A stretch of 41,301 nucleotides of DNA from Welwitschia mirabilis. Taxonomy: Eukaryota > Gnetophyta > Gnetopsida > Welwitschiales. Positions 12,246-23,479 of the stretch are shown here, piece after piece. Within the stretch, counting starts at the first letter, position 1. Each line of letters opens with the position of its first letter. The notes beneath the pieces were generated by a model, which saw only the letters and a list, made by a program, of their open reading frames with translations, ran no database searches and was not told where the DNA came from. The stretch covers positions 39,240,766-39,282,066 of the forward strand of contig JBOZIK010000001.1 of the NCBI GenBank assembly GCA_051453625.1, in the 5' to 3' direction. The position numbers and the translations under genes were made by a program.

Positions 12246-12446
12246 ATCATTCATATACTACTTTTACTTTTTACATAAGCTCTAACTTTTCATTAATCAA
12301 TCTTATCAATTATCATTCATATGTTAATATAACTTATATACAAGCTCATCTAACTTGTTGTTAATCAATCTCATTATTTGTCATTCATATGTCCTTATCA
12401 CTTTTATATAAGCCCATCCAACTTATTATTGATCAATCTTATCAAC
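12246..12446 (+). repeat. Three imperfect ~67-bp tandem repeats in LTR U3
   Basis: Units at 12246-12311, 12312-12379 and 12380-12446 (66, 68, 67 bp). Each opens with [AG]TCATTCATAT, passes through a TATA/ACATAAGC...CTAACTT block and closes with a ATCAATCT block. They end 90 bp upstream of the TATA box, where enhancer repeats sit in many LTRs. Confidence 0.8.
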
Positions 12447-12536
12447 TAAAAGGGATTTTTTTACCTTATGGGTAAAATAATATGAATGGTCTTTAATTAA
12501 TTAGATTAATAAATTTTATTATTATGTATAAATAGA

Positions 12537-12544
12537 TCCTTCTT
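12537..12544 (+). promoter_or_regulatory. LTR TATA box
   Basis: TATAAATA, followed by a TTCTTC-rich pyrimidine tract about 10 bp downstream. Position within the LTR, after the U3 repeats, fits the element's promoter. Confidence 0.55.
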
Positions 12545-13886
12545 CTTCTTCTTAAGCTAATATTCTTCACGCAAGTTTATTCTACCAAAATTTCTTCTCA
12601 ATCTCTTATCCTTTTAATTGTGGAGTTGGAGCTTAGATTTTGAAACTTAAAGCTTGAAGCTTTGAGCTAGCATCTTGAAGCTTAAAACTTTATTAATCTT
12701 CTTCAAGAATCATTAATCCTTTTTCCTCCAAGTAGTTTCTTCTTTCATAAGAATTTTAGCTCCATTTCTCACATTAGACCTCTGCAGATGATTATAGTAT
12801 CAATGTAGCATTCATATTATTCCTTCCATTGGATGAGACTAAGATGAAGGTTAAATTTGAGGGATTATTTTATCTTATTAGTTGATGAGGCTACCAATGA
12901 ATATTTTCCCTCCCATTGGTGTATACTAAGATGAGGAAGAGAGTTGAGGAATCTCTTAACATGCTTAGCTTCTATGTGTCTCATGGATATTTTGGCTAAG
13001 TGATCAAGGGATTCATTAAAATTTTGGATATCCATTTTTTTGCATTATCATATTTTTGAAATGCATTTTTTATCAGACTAGCATTAGAGTTCTTATTAGA
13101 GTGAATGATTTTGATTCTCAAAATCCATTTAGGCCAGACACCTCTTGAAAAATATTAAGGATTATGGCATTTAATGAATTATTTATTATTATAAGTTGAT
13201 TTTGTATTTCTTATCATCATGTTTTATATACTTTTAATACTAATTTTTATTATAAAATTTTAGTTAATTTATTAATTTTTATTTCTATAAATTAGTATGA
13301 GTTCTCTTATCCTTAGTTTAGTTATAGTTTACTTTTCTCCAAAAGTGAAGCATGACATAAGAAAGTTATAAATTATTTAATACTAAGTAAATATTTATAA
13401 AATTTTTATGTAGGTTTATAATTAGGTTAGAATTTAAAATTTTTAAAACATTAATTTTTTTAGAGTAAAATAGTTTTTAAAATTTATTTTATGAAAATAA
13501 CTCAAAAATTACAAGCAAAACATAGTAAATAGATTATCTCATATTTTTGAATTAATAGAAAATTATAATAAAAATTAAATAGTGTAATTTGTAGATAATT
13601 CAATAATATTTGCAAAAGTATATATGCCTTTAAAAAATTAAGTATATTAAAAGTTATAACTATTTTAGTATAAGGTATTATTTTAGTAACTATAAAATTT
13701 AGGCAGTCTTTATAGTTAAATTCGACTTTATATTTATAAATTAAACTAAATTTAATAAAATCAATTTTTAGGAATATATGATAAGTCTAGTTTAAGAAAA
13801 GTGAGTCTACCTTATTTTTACATGTTTAAATAATTAATTAGAAATTCTTAGTTTTAATGCCTTTTAAAAGCGAAGAAAATTTATAA

Positions 13887-13958
13887 ATAATTTCAATAAT
13901 TATAAAAATATTTAATATAAGTATAATTTCAATAATTATAAAAATATTTAATATAAGT
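13887..13958. repeat. Perfect 36-bp tandem duplication
   Basis: 13887-13922 and 13923-13958 are identical 36-mers made almost only of A and T. Probably a recent slippage event in a low-complexity region. Confidence 0.95.
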
Positions 13959-14134
13959 ATTCCATTATTTTAAGTAACTTAAATTTATTTTTCAATTATT
14001 TTTATATTCTATTTTTTAATATTTAGAACCTTATTCTTGCTTTTCAAACATAAACATTAGGTTTGTCTACTTAATAATTTTGGAGATGTGTAGCCTAATG
14101 TCTTAGCTTTATTAATGTTTTCTTTTTGATTTTT

Positions 14135-14145
14135 TATATATATAT
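14135..14145. repeat. (TA)n microsatellite, short version before the gap
   Basis: About five TA units inside a 78-bp segment (14084-14161) that is repeated after the gap with a much longer TA run. Confidence 0.9.
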
Positions 14146-14306
14146 GTTTTTTTTACTTAAGNNNNNNNNNNNNNNNNNNNNNNNNNNNNNNNNNNNNNNN
14201 NNNNNNNNNNNNNNNNNNNNNNNNNNNNNNNNNNNNNNNNNNNNNNNNNNNNNNNNNNNNNAGATGTGTAGCCTAATGTCTTAGCTTTATTAATGTTTTC
14301 TTTTTG

Positions 14307-14309
<3 letters not shown>

Positions 14310-14339
<30 letters not shown>
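14310..14339. repeat. (TA)n microsatellite, long version after the gap
   Basis: About fourteen TA units in the copy at 14262-14354. The flanks match the pre-gap copy, so the two differ mainly in repeat number, as alleles do. Confidence 0.9.
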
Positions 14340-14342
<3 letters not shown>

Positions 14343-15271
14343 TTTTTTACTTAATTTTATTTTAATATAGTTACTTATGATTTATAAGGGGGTTTAGAAG
14401 ATGTCTCAATTCCATAAATGGAGCATGTTTCTATAATAGAACTTAGATGTACCAATGTGCCTTAGTTTAAAAAGAATATTATAAGGTAGAAAAATTAAAA
14501 GATGTTTTCTTTCATGTATATTTATTATTATGCTTTACAAATGTATTATTTTCTTTTTTAATTAAAAAAATCAGAATGATGCTTATATACTCTACTTTTC
14601 TTCTATATGATTATTTTTATAAAATAAACCCTATAATGATTAGAATTATTTCTACTAGGTAAACAATCCACTAAATATCAATATAATTATATGCTTGTAT
14701 TTTTATGATGTATTCACTCAACTAAATCAAGAAAATCTTAATAATTATTTATCCTCATACTTGGATTTTACCATCAAGATGGGTTGCATTGTATTGTTAT
14801 TTATAAACCCTTCTAGAAGTGGATTTAATTACCACTCCTATTCCACCCACGTATGGACTTACTCCAACTTAATGTATTAAGCTCTTAGTATCAAACGAAT
14901 ATGTTGCATCATCCTAAGATGCTTCAAGAAAGTAAGGGTCATTTGTAAGCATGCATCCACCTTGTGTACTTCTTATCACTTGTAACAAGGATATATCGAG
15001 GCGAAGTCTAAGCCTTTGGAGTTGAGCCCATCCATATTTGTATAGTCTAGAACCTAAAGTAAAACTAACTCATATCTGAAGAGTGGTTAGATATTAACTT
15101 AAAATGTTAATAATGGGAGTTACAACCTTCTATCATATTGGTTAGGCACTATCCTAAACCATATCCATGTATGTGGTAATACAAGTTGACATCCCATCAA
15201 CTTTATACAAGATATCTTTATATAGTAAAAATAAAAGTTAGGAATAAATATAGGATACAATTTTGATATCG

Positions 15272-15525
15272 TTATCATATGCAAACCAAAAGGATTTATA
15301 ATTAAGTAGTAATATATTATTTAATTATTTTAAATCTTATAATATTTANNNNNNNNNNNNNNNNNNNNNNNNNNNNNNNNNNNNNNNNNNNNNNNNNNNN
15401 NNNNNNNNNNNNNNNNNNNNNNNNNNNNNNNNNNNNNNNNNNNNNNNNTTATCATATGCAAACCAAAAGGATTTATAATTAAGTAGTAATATATTATTTA
15501 ATTATTTTAAATCTTATAATATTTA
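15272..15525. repeat. Exact 77-bp duplication across an N gap
   Basis: 15272-15348 and 15449-15525 are identical over 77 bases and directly flank the 100-N gap. The contigs overlap and were not merged. Confidence 0.95.
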
Positions 15526-15624
15526 ATAAGATCTAAGTAGGAATTGATCTTAGATACCATTATGCATGTTGGTTAATATTGTTTTAAAAAAACTTAATTA
15601 AGGTAATTAAAGTTAGAGTATTAC

Positions 15625-16276
15625 ACTTTATAAATGAAGTACTTTAAGAGGAGGTACACATTAAGAAACTTAAAGTTTTACTAAATTTAATAAATTAACT
15701 TATGTTTACAGGTTGAAAAAAGATCTCTATGGTCTCAAACAAGTACCTAGAGCTTGGTAGGATAGACTTTAGGATAAGTAATAGAAAATGAATTTAAAAA
15801 GATACATCTAATGTTATTCTATTTATTAAAATAGATAGTAAATATTTTAGTATTATATAAATATATGTGGTTGATATCATTTTTAGTGATACTAATAAAT
15901 CATTATGCAAGAAGTTTGCTAAGATTATATAGGACGAATTTAAGATGATCCTCATGGGAGAAAAAAGAGACTTTTTGGGATTCTAAGTTATGCAACACAA
16001 ATAAGGTAAATTTGTTTTACAATATAAATACACTAAAACTTTATTAATAAAGGCCTATAACATTATAAGGTAAAAGACTTTTCGATAAGCAAAATCAAAA
16101 ATCTAGACAAAGATGAACATGATAATAAGTTTATCAAAAGATGTACAGATGTATGACTAATAGTCTATTATATCTTGTAGCTAGTAGATCTAATATTATT
16201 TTAATTATAGAAATCTATGTTTGTTATTAAAGTAATCTTATAGAACCACATCTTACATTTGTTAAAATAATATTTT
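15625..16276 (+). pseudogene. pol: Ty1/copia reverse transcriptase fragment, version 1
   Basis: Begins inside RT: an EEVHIKK block (about 15640), then LYGLKQVPRAW (about 15729-15760), the polymerase active-site region, FLGF-type block (about 15975) and the KYTKTL block (about 16028). The active site reads Y-V-V-D at 15863-15874 where Y-V-D-D is expected, so the first catalytic Asp is Val. Gag, protease, integrase and N-terminal RT are missing upstream. The TNKSLCKKF block suggests a SIRE-like lineage, not firmly. The last 77 bases before the gap (16200-16276) are repeated exactly at 18383-18459, so this contig really continues there. Confidence 0.8.
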
Positions 16277-16376
16277 NNNNNNNNNNNNNNNNNNNNNNNN
16301 NNNNNNNNNNNNNNNNNNNNNNNNNNNNNNNNNNNNNNNNNNNNNNNNNNNNNNNNNNNNNNNNNNNNNNNNNNNN

Positions 16377-17340
16377 TATATGTGGTTGATATCATTTTTA
16401 GTGATTCTAATAAATCATTATGCAAGAAGTTCTAAGATTATATAGGATGAATTTAAGATGAGCCTCATGGGAGAAAAGAAAGTCTTTTTGGGATTCCAAG
16501 TTGTGTAACACAAATAAGGTACATTTGTTTTACAATATAAATACACTAAAAATTTATTAACAAAGGCTTATAATATTGTAAGGTAAAAGATGTTCTAATA
16601 AGTAAAATCATAAATCTAAACAAAGATGAACATGATAAGAAGTTAACCAAAAGATGTACAGAGGTATGATTAATAGTCTATTATATCTTATAGCTAGTAG
16701 ATCTAATATTATTTTATTTATAGGAATCTATGTTTGTTATCAAAGTAATCTTAGAGAACCACATATTACATTTGTTAAAAGAATATTTTATTATTGCAAA
16801 GACATCACTAGTTAGAACCTTTGGTATTCAAAGGATTTATTCCTTGATCTATTTGGATATTATGATGTAGACTAGGTAGGTGATAAGAATGATATGAGAA
16901 TTACTAATAGACATTACTCCTTGCTTGGGTAAGGATTAGTATCTTGTATTAGCAAAAGGTAAAGTTCAACCACTCTCTCAACTTCTAAAGCAGATTACAT
17001 CACAGCTAAAACTTATCATGCTCAAATACTTTGGATGAAGCAATTATTAAAGGACTTCAGAGTTACTATGGAGAACATTTCTATTTATTGTGATAATAAA
17101 AGTGCCATCAACATCTCAAAGAATCCTATTTAGTATTCCATAATAAAACATGTTGAGATCAACCATTACTTCTTTAAGGAACATGTACAAAATATAGACA
17201 TCATTTTAGGCTACCTTAAAATGAATGACCAATTTGATAATGTTTCATCAAACCACTGAATGGAGAAAGGTTCATCACATTATGCTAGAACTTGAGGATT
17301 AAGCCTTGCCCAATCAGACAAGTCTATAAGTAACCTCTAT
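16377..17340 (+). pseudogene. pol: Ty1/copia RT C-terminus and RNase H, version 2
   Basis: Alternative version covering 15857-16276 plus 18460-18985. Repeats the Y-V-V-D site, then shows MYRGMINSLLYL (about 16656), SRSNI, the FVKRI helix, GYYDVD (about 16857, where GYSDADWAG is usual; Trp is now a TAG stop), LSTSKADYI (about 16980), ILWMKQ, IYCDNKSAINISKNPI (about 17083-17130) and the KHVEI...HYF block. The end of RNase H is frameshifted. Stops lie at Gln, Trp and other codons. Length and order fit the C-terminal third of a copia polyprotein. Confidence 0.8.
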
Positions 17341-17416
17341 CAAATCTTAACTTAGCATGTTAATTATTAATACTTTATGAGTTGAGATACTAGCTAAATC
17401 TTAGACAAGTATATCA

Positions 17417-18282
17417 TGTTGATAAACCTGTAATATAATGTCTCAGGTTTAAGCTAAGTTTTCACTTAGCTATCATACTTCCTTAGGGCTAACATGGGTT
17501 TAGGTTTAGAATTACACTAACTTAAATATTAATGTAACTTATAAAGTAAAGAAAGAAAGGAAAATGGTAAAGTCCAAAGCTAAGTTCAAATTTATCTTAG
17601 AGAAGAAAGAAGACAACTAGCTCTAAGGTATCACTGATTTGTCTAAAGTAGTCATTCACTCTAATGTTGTTCAATTACCTTTTTATAAAATAATCAAAAT
17701 CATCAAGTGCTTTCAATCTAATTCATGTAACATAATCTCATATAAAATATGATAAATGATGAATCCAATTAACACTATAGCCTTCAAATAACTATAAAAA
17801 GTAAGTACTCCTAAAGTACTCGAGATCTATGAAATTAAAATACTAAGTAATAAAAGTGAAATCACACAACTAAAATAAACTTAATATTTAAAGAAGTTAT
17901 CTAAGCATCCCAATTATGGTTTTAGTCATGATTCAAGATCAAAGGGAAAAAAACTTTTGCATTACAAAAAGGTAACAACTTTATTATAAAGGAATAAAGA
18001 AGTAGAAATAACTCTTTAGAAATCCTCAAAAACTAGATTAATCCCCCAAAGAGGCACCTAGAAGTCCATCATAAGTTAAAGCTCTAAAGTCTTCAATTTC
18101 TCTAAGGCAAAGATAACTACAATAAGGGGTTTAAAACCTTTTTATAAGGACATATGAAGGTGAGGGATGATTACATTCTTAATTTGTAGCATTAGTAAAA
18201 TTCTTATCATTTATCATTAGGTAGATAAGATTCTGTTGTATAGAATTTGATGGAGATTGTCTTGTACCATTAGGTAGATTAG
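17417..18282 (-). repeat. Distal (R-U5) part of the 3' LTR of minus-strand element D, version 2
   Basis: On the minus strand this holds a TATA box (TATAAAAA; plus-strand 18140-18146) followed by unique R/U5-like sequence. The TG at 17417 (read as ...AACA on the minus strand) is a plausible LTR end, chosen because both versions share it (19075 in version 1). The contig stops at 18282 inside U3 direct repeats and resumes at 20815. The end call is inference. Confidence 0.45.
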
Positions 18283-18382
18283 NNNNNNNNNNNNNNNNNN
18301 NNNNNNNNNNNNNNNNNNNNNNNNNNNNNNNNNNNNNNNNNNNNNNNNNNNNNNNNNNNNNNNNNNNNNNNNNNNNNNNNNN

Positions 18383-18985
18383 TTTAATTATAGAAATCTA
18401 TGTTTGTTATTAAAGTAATCTTATAGAACCACATCTTACATTTGTTAAAATAATATTTTTTTGAAAGGTATCACTAGTTAGAACATTTGGTATTCAAAGG
18501 ATTCATTCCTTGATCTATTTGGATATTATGATGTAGACTAGGTAGGTTACAACAATGATATGAGAATTACTAATAGAAATTACTCCTTGCTTGGGTAAGG
18601 ATTAGTATCTTGGAGTAGCAAAAGGTAAAGTTCAACCATTCTCTCAACTTTTGAAGTAGATTACATCACAGCTAAAACTTATCATGCTCAAATACTTTGG
18701 ATGAATTAATCATTAAAGGATTTCAGAGTTACTATGAAGAATGTTTCTATTTAATAAAAGTGCCATTAACATCTCAAAGAATCCTATTTAGCATTCCATA
18801 ATAAAACATGTTGAGATAAACCATTACTTCTTTAAGGAACATGTACAAAATATAGACATCATTTTAGAGTATCTTAAAAGTAATGACCAACTTGCTAATG
18901 TTTCATCAAATCACTGAATGAAGAAATGTTCATCACATTATGCTAGAACTTGAGGATTAATCCTTACCTAATTAGACAATTCTAT
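18383..18985 (+). pseudogene. pol: Ty1/copia RNase H, version 1 continued
   Basis: Continues from 16276 through the exact 77-base overlap. Reads WYSKDSFLDLFGYYDVD, then LVSWSSKR, an LSTFEVDY block and ILWMN, with the SAINISKNPI helix surviving. Relative to version 2 it has lost about 8 bp around 18752, removing the CDN residues of the RNase H active site. Ends as version 2 does, at the decayed C-terminus. Confidence 0.75.
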
Positions 18986-19796
18986 AAGTAACCTCTCTAA
19001 AATCTTAACTTAGCATGTTAATTACTAATACTTTGTGAGTTGAGATACTAGCTAAATCTTAGACAATTATATCATGTTGATAAACCTATAATACAATGTC
19101 TTGGATTTAAGCTAAGTTTTCACTTAACTATCATACTTCCTTAGGGATAACATGGGTTTAGGTTCAGAATTACACTAACTTAAATCTTAATGCAACTTAT
19201 AAAGTAAAGAAAGAAAGGAAAATGGTAAAGTCCAAAGCTAAGTTTAAATTCGTCTTAGAGAAGAGAGAAAACAACTAGCTCTAAGGTATCATTGATTTGT
19301 TCAAAGCAGTACTTTACTCTAATGTTATTCAATTATCTTCTTATAAAATAATCACAATTATCAATTTCTTTCTATCCAATTCATGTGGCATAATCTCATA
19401 TAACATATGATAAATGATAAATCCAATTAACACTATATCCTTCAAATAACTATAAAAAGTAAGTACTCCTAAAGTACTAGAGATTTATGAAATTAAAATA
19501 CTAAGTTATAGAAGTAAAATCACACAACTAAAATAAACTTAATATTTAAAGAAGTTATTTAAGCATCCCAATTATGGTTTTAGTCATGATTCAAAATCAA
19601 AGAGAAAAAAACTTTTGCATTACAAAAAGGTAATAACTTTATTGTAAAGGAAGAAAGAAGTAGAAATAACTCTTTGGCAATCCTCAAAAACTAGCTAAAT
19701 CTCCTAAAGAGGCACTAGAAATCCATCATAAGTCAAAGCTCTAAAGTCTTCAATTTCTCTAAGGCAAAGATAACTATAATAGAGGGTTTAAAACTT

Positions 19797-19803
19797 TTTT
19801 ATA
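19797..19803 (-). promoter_or_regulatory. LTR TATA box (minus strand)
   Basis: TATAAAA on the minus strand, just downstream of the U3 direct repeats and upstream of the AATAAA at 19638-19643. The same box is at 18140-18146 in the other version. Confidence 0.5.
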
Positions 19804-19862
19804 AGGAAAGATGAAGGTGAGGGGTGATTACATTCTTAACTTATAGCATTAGTAAAATCTTT

Positions 19863-20018
19863 ATCATTTAGCATTAGGTAGATAAGATTTTGTCTTATAT
19901 AATGTGATGGAGATTGTCTTGTACCATTAGGTAGATTAGATTCCATCCTCTAGCATTAGGCAATATTTTTATCATTTAGCATTTGGTGGAGATTGTCTTA
20001 TATTATTTGATGGAAATC
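19863..20018 (-). repeat. Direct repeats in the U3 of element D
   Basis: Two imperfect copies of a block of about 48 bp (19863-19911 and 19971-20018), each running from ATCATTTAGCATT to TGATGGA, separated by sequence that repeats shorter pieces (ATTAGGTAGAT, AGCATTAGG). They sit just upstream (minus strand) of the TATA box. The two other contigs covering this locus break inside them (18282 and 20815). Confidence 0.7.
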
Positions 20019-20814
20019 ATCACATAGCTCTAATTCTACCTCCACATGCCTCTACCACATTTCTTCAAATGCTTCTGCTATGTATCACCACCTCATATCT
20101 CTATTGCCATTGTAGTTATATGTGGAATTATTTCCATCTTCTACCATGTATTCCAAAATGTGGCTAAATATCTACACTTATTATGAAGAAAATTATAATG
20201 CTAAATTTTATTTTAAAAATAATAGAAAACATATTTTATGATTAAATAATTAAATTAAAGTCTTTTTTATAATAAATTAGCCTGAAACACTTGATATAAA
20301 TGTCAATTTTTACACATTAATACACCTCCTATCTAGTCTTTTACTAGTACCTTAGCAAAACATTGTTAGTAAAATGGTTAAATAAGGAAAAAAACTTTAT
20401 TTCAAAAGCACATCAAGTATGCAAATGATATAACTTGAAAAATTTTATGATCAATTTTATGTAATTAAGGCATTAAAGTAAAACATTTTAGTGAAAATTG
20501 AGATGTTATATCCCCCAATTAAAACTTAACTTTGTTCTTAAAGTTTATGATAAAAACATTAAGTTATCTAAGAACATAGGCATAGACAAATCATGAAGAG
20601 TTCTTTTATTGAAAATGATTTCAATTAAGCTAAGGAAAAACACAAGCTATTCACAATCAAACATGTGATAAGTGGGAAAAATACTATTCATAAAAATAGT
20701 TAATGCCTTAATATNNNNNNNNNNNNNNNNNNNNNNNNNNNNNNNNNNNNNNNNNNNNNNNNNNNNNNNNNNNNNNNNNNNNNNNNNNNNNNNNNNNNNN
20801 NNNNNNNNNNNNNN

Positions 20815-21390
20815 GTATATTAGATTCCATCCTCTAGCATTAGGCAATATTTTCATCATTTAGCGTTTGGTGGAGATTGTCTTATAGTATTTGATGGAGA
20901 TCATCACATAGCTCTAATTTTACCTCCACATGCCTCTACCACATGTCTTCAAATGCTTCTGCTATGTACCACCACCTCATATCTCTATTGCCATTGTAGT
21001 TCTATGTGGAATTATTTACATCTTCTGCCATGTATTCCAAAATGTGGCTAAATATCTGCAATTATTATGAAGCAAATTATAATGCTAAATTTTATTTAAA
21101 AATAATAGAAAAAATATTTTATGATTAAAACAATTAAGTTAATATCTTTATTTACAATAAATTAGCCTAAAACATGATATAAATGTCAAATTTTACACGT
21201 TAATACACTCCCTAACCAGTTTTTTACTAGTGCCTTAGCAAAAACTTGTTAGTAAAATGGTTAAATAAGGAAAAACAAATTATGTCAAAAGCACATCAAG
21301 TATGCAAAGGATATAACTTGAAAACTTTTATGATCAATTTTATGTAATTAATTCATTAAAGTAAAAAATTTAGTGAAAATTGAGATGTCA
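20815..21390 (-). repeat. Proximal U3 of the element D 3' LTR, version 2
   Basis: Counterpart of 19935-20508. The minus-strand start at 21390 keeps the TG (TGACATCTC), supporting the same boundary where version 1 has TA. Upstream on the minus strand is the polypurine tract (plus 21391-21401). Confidence 0.6.
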
Positions 21391-21748
21391 TATCCCCTAA
21401 TCAAAACTTGACTTTATCCTCAAAGTTTATGATGAAAACATTATGTTATCTAAGAACATAGCATAGACAAATCATGAAATGTTCTTTTATTGAAAATGAT
21501 TAAAATTTAGCTAAGGAGAAACACAAGCTATTTACAATCAAATATGTGATAAGTGGGAAAAAAACTATTCATAAAAATAGTTAATGACTTAATATTTTTT
21601 TTTTGTAGTGATATGATGAGGCAAATGAGATGGGAAACACGTAAATAANNNNNNNNNNNNNNNNNNNNNNNNNNNNNNNNNNNNNNNNNNNNNNNNNNNN
21701 NNNNNNNNNNNNNNNNNNNNNNNNNNNNNNNNNNNNNNNNNNNNNNNN

Positions 21749-22285
21749 TATAATTTAGCATTTGGTGGAGGTTACCTTATGGAGTTTGGTGGAGGTCATC
21801 ACATAGTTCCAATGCTACCTCTACATTCCTCTAACACTTTTCTTCAAATTCTTTTGCTACATGTTACCACATCATATCTCCATTGCCATCATGATTTCAT
21901 GTAAAATTGTATTCATCTTCCATCATGTGTTCCAAAGTGGCTAAATATCTATAATTTAATATGGAGAAAAACATAACATTCAATTTTATTTTAAAAATAA
22001 TAGAAGACAAATTTTATCATTAAAATAATTAAATTAATATCTTCATTAATAATAAATTGGCCTAAAACACTTAATATAAGTCTCAATTTTTACATGGTAA
22101 CACATCCTTAATAGTCTTTTGCTAGTGTCTTAGCAAAAAGTCGATAATAAAATGATTAAACATGGAAAAATTATTTATGTTAAAAGCATGTTAAGTATGC
22201 GAATGATATACCTTGAAAACTTTATAATCAATTTTATGTAATTAAGGCATCAAAGTGAAAACTTTTAGTGAAAATCAAGATACCA
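21749..22285 (-). repeat. Proximal U3 of the element D 3' LTR, version 3
   Basis: A third, more diverged version of the same sequence. The minus-strand start TG is at 22285. This copy is contiguous with the spacer and pol of the minus-strand element to the right, so it fixes which element the LTR belongs to. Confidence 0.6.
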
Positions 22286-22297
22286 TACCCCCTAACC
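22286..22297 (-). other. Polypurine tract of element D
   Basis: Minus strand GGTTAGGGGGTA, directly followed by the LTR start. Counterparts are at 20511-20520 (AATTGGGGGA) and 21391-21401 (ATTAGGGGATA). The G-rich core is kept in all three. Confidence 0.7.
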
Positions 22298-23479
22298 AAG
22301 ACTTGAATTTGTTCTCAAAGTTTATTGTAAAAATGTTAAGTTATTTAAGAACACAGGCATAAATGAATCATAAAAAGTTCTTTTATTGAAAAGGATCTAA
22401 ATTAAGCTAAGGGAAAAAAAAAAGCTATTTATAACTAAACATGTGCTAAGTGAAAAACTATTCATAAAAATAGTTAATGCCTTAGGAGTTATTTCTTATG
22501 AAAATGATATGAAGTGGAATGTAGTGAAGTGATGCAAGATAAATGGGATGGAAAATGCATAAATAAAGTAAAACCATAAACCAATGAATAAACAAGTAAA
22601 CTATCCTAAGTTATCATCCCTTTATTATATTTTTGTATTTTTAGTGGACCACAATATCAACTAGGTTAAGTTTTAATCAAGTAACCTATAGGGATCTAAC
22701 GAGTTGATACAAATATTAAGTATGAAAGTTAAGAGATAATGGTTTGCATAAGGACTTCGATTCCTATCTTTTCATTCCTTTGTTTTTCATTTCTATCTTT
22801 GCATATGTCCTTAGTATTATTCTTATAAACCACATGAAGCATCGAATGCTATGATATTTTCTACCAACAAAGTTAAGCATATTGTATAATATAGAAATCA
22901 ATGCTACATTATCAATGAGCATTTATAACCTTAATGCAATTAAACATGTCTCAAATAGATCATTAGAGATTCATTACCAAGAGGCATTCATAGCCCTAAT
23001 GTAGTTAACTAAACTTAACTAAGTAATTAATACGATGCACTTTTAGAGAAGAAATATATTATTTTCTTTTATTTATCTTCCTATAAGCATTTTTTTAATA
23101 CACTTTTAGGGGTCATTAGATCATTAGCTTAGTTAAAACAAATCTCGTCCCCATTAAAGTCTTTTTACTTAAATAGAACATGTGAAGGTGAATCCCACCT
23201 TTTTAACCAAATTTTATCAAAATTAGAGATCCTGAGCAAATGCGTTCTTAATAACATACTCAAAATAAGCATTATTTCCCTTAAAAAGCCCTAAGTAAAC
23301 TGGAAATTAACCCTTACCTAGGTGATAACATGATCACTTATTATTTATTTTTGTTTTAAGGGATTTTAACCTAGATCAATAAGTCTCAAAAACTCATGCA
23401 TTGATGATTTTGGTGTATGGCTTATGCATTTGATAGAGTGATTTAATAATCAATTTAGTGAATGGTAAGGTTTAAAAGG
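22298..23479 (-). other. 3' spacer of element D between pol and polypurine tract
   Basis: About 1.2 kb without a readable protein on either strand. It lies between the integrase C-terminus and the polypurine tract, a place where Athila-type elements may carry an extra ORF. None is recognisable here. The segment next to the polypurine tract is also present at 20521-20714 and 21402-21648. Confidence 0.5.

Larger units (their letters stand above)
11205..13150 (+). repeat. 3' LTR of chromovirus B (right end uncertain)
   Basis: Starts with TG after the polypurine tract. It has U3-like A/T-rich sequence, three imperfect 66-68 bp direct repeats (12246-12446), a TATA box (12537-12544) and a C/T-rich stretch just after it where transcription would start. 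The right boundary is a guess from the end of distinctive sequence; no matching 5' LTR was found to fix it. Confidence 0.5.
13151..15624. other. No supported gene; A/T-rich non-coding sequence
   Basis: Very A/T-rich to about 14900, then more mixed sequence to 15350. Holds a 36-bp tandem duplication, a gap-split TA microsatellite and two 100-N gaps. The only open frame of note (14695-14880, 61 codons) shows no family motif and lies next to sequence without coding character. Part of 14880-15300 could be a piece of an LTR, but I see no boundary signals. Confidence 0.4.
19075..20508 (-). repeat. 3' LTR of minus-strand element D, version 1
   Basis: The most complete copy of this LTR. Reading on the minus strand: the start at 20508 (TA for expected TG) follows a polypurine tract; U3 carries direct repeats; the TATA box is at 19797-19803; a polyadenylation-like AATAAA is at 19638-19643, about 155 bp downstream of TATA; the proposed end is at 19075. 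About 1.43 kb. Parts exist in two further versions (17417-18282 plus 20815-21390, and 21749-22285). Confidence 0.55.

Noticed and set aside
14695-14880. 61-codon open frame
   Set aside because: No motif, no homologous neighbour, and its length is expected by chance over this many bases.
17564-18150. A Lys-rich reading frame (ATG at 17564; also 19222 in the other version) that looks like a decayed ORF if stops are read as Gln
   Set aside because: Stops are mostly TAA and about as frequent as chance in such A/T-rich sequence. The opposite strand carries TATA box, AATAAA and U3 repeats of an LTR, which explains the conservation between the two versions.
20521-22330. A minus-strand FEDKV-like reading next to the polypurine tract, taken as the pol end of another chromovirus
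   Set aside because: Only about ten residues long, not preceded by any integrase sequence, and the polypurine tract is better explained as that of element D, whose pol lies to the right in the same orientation.
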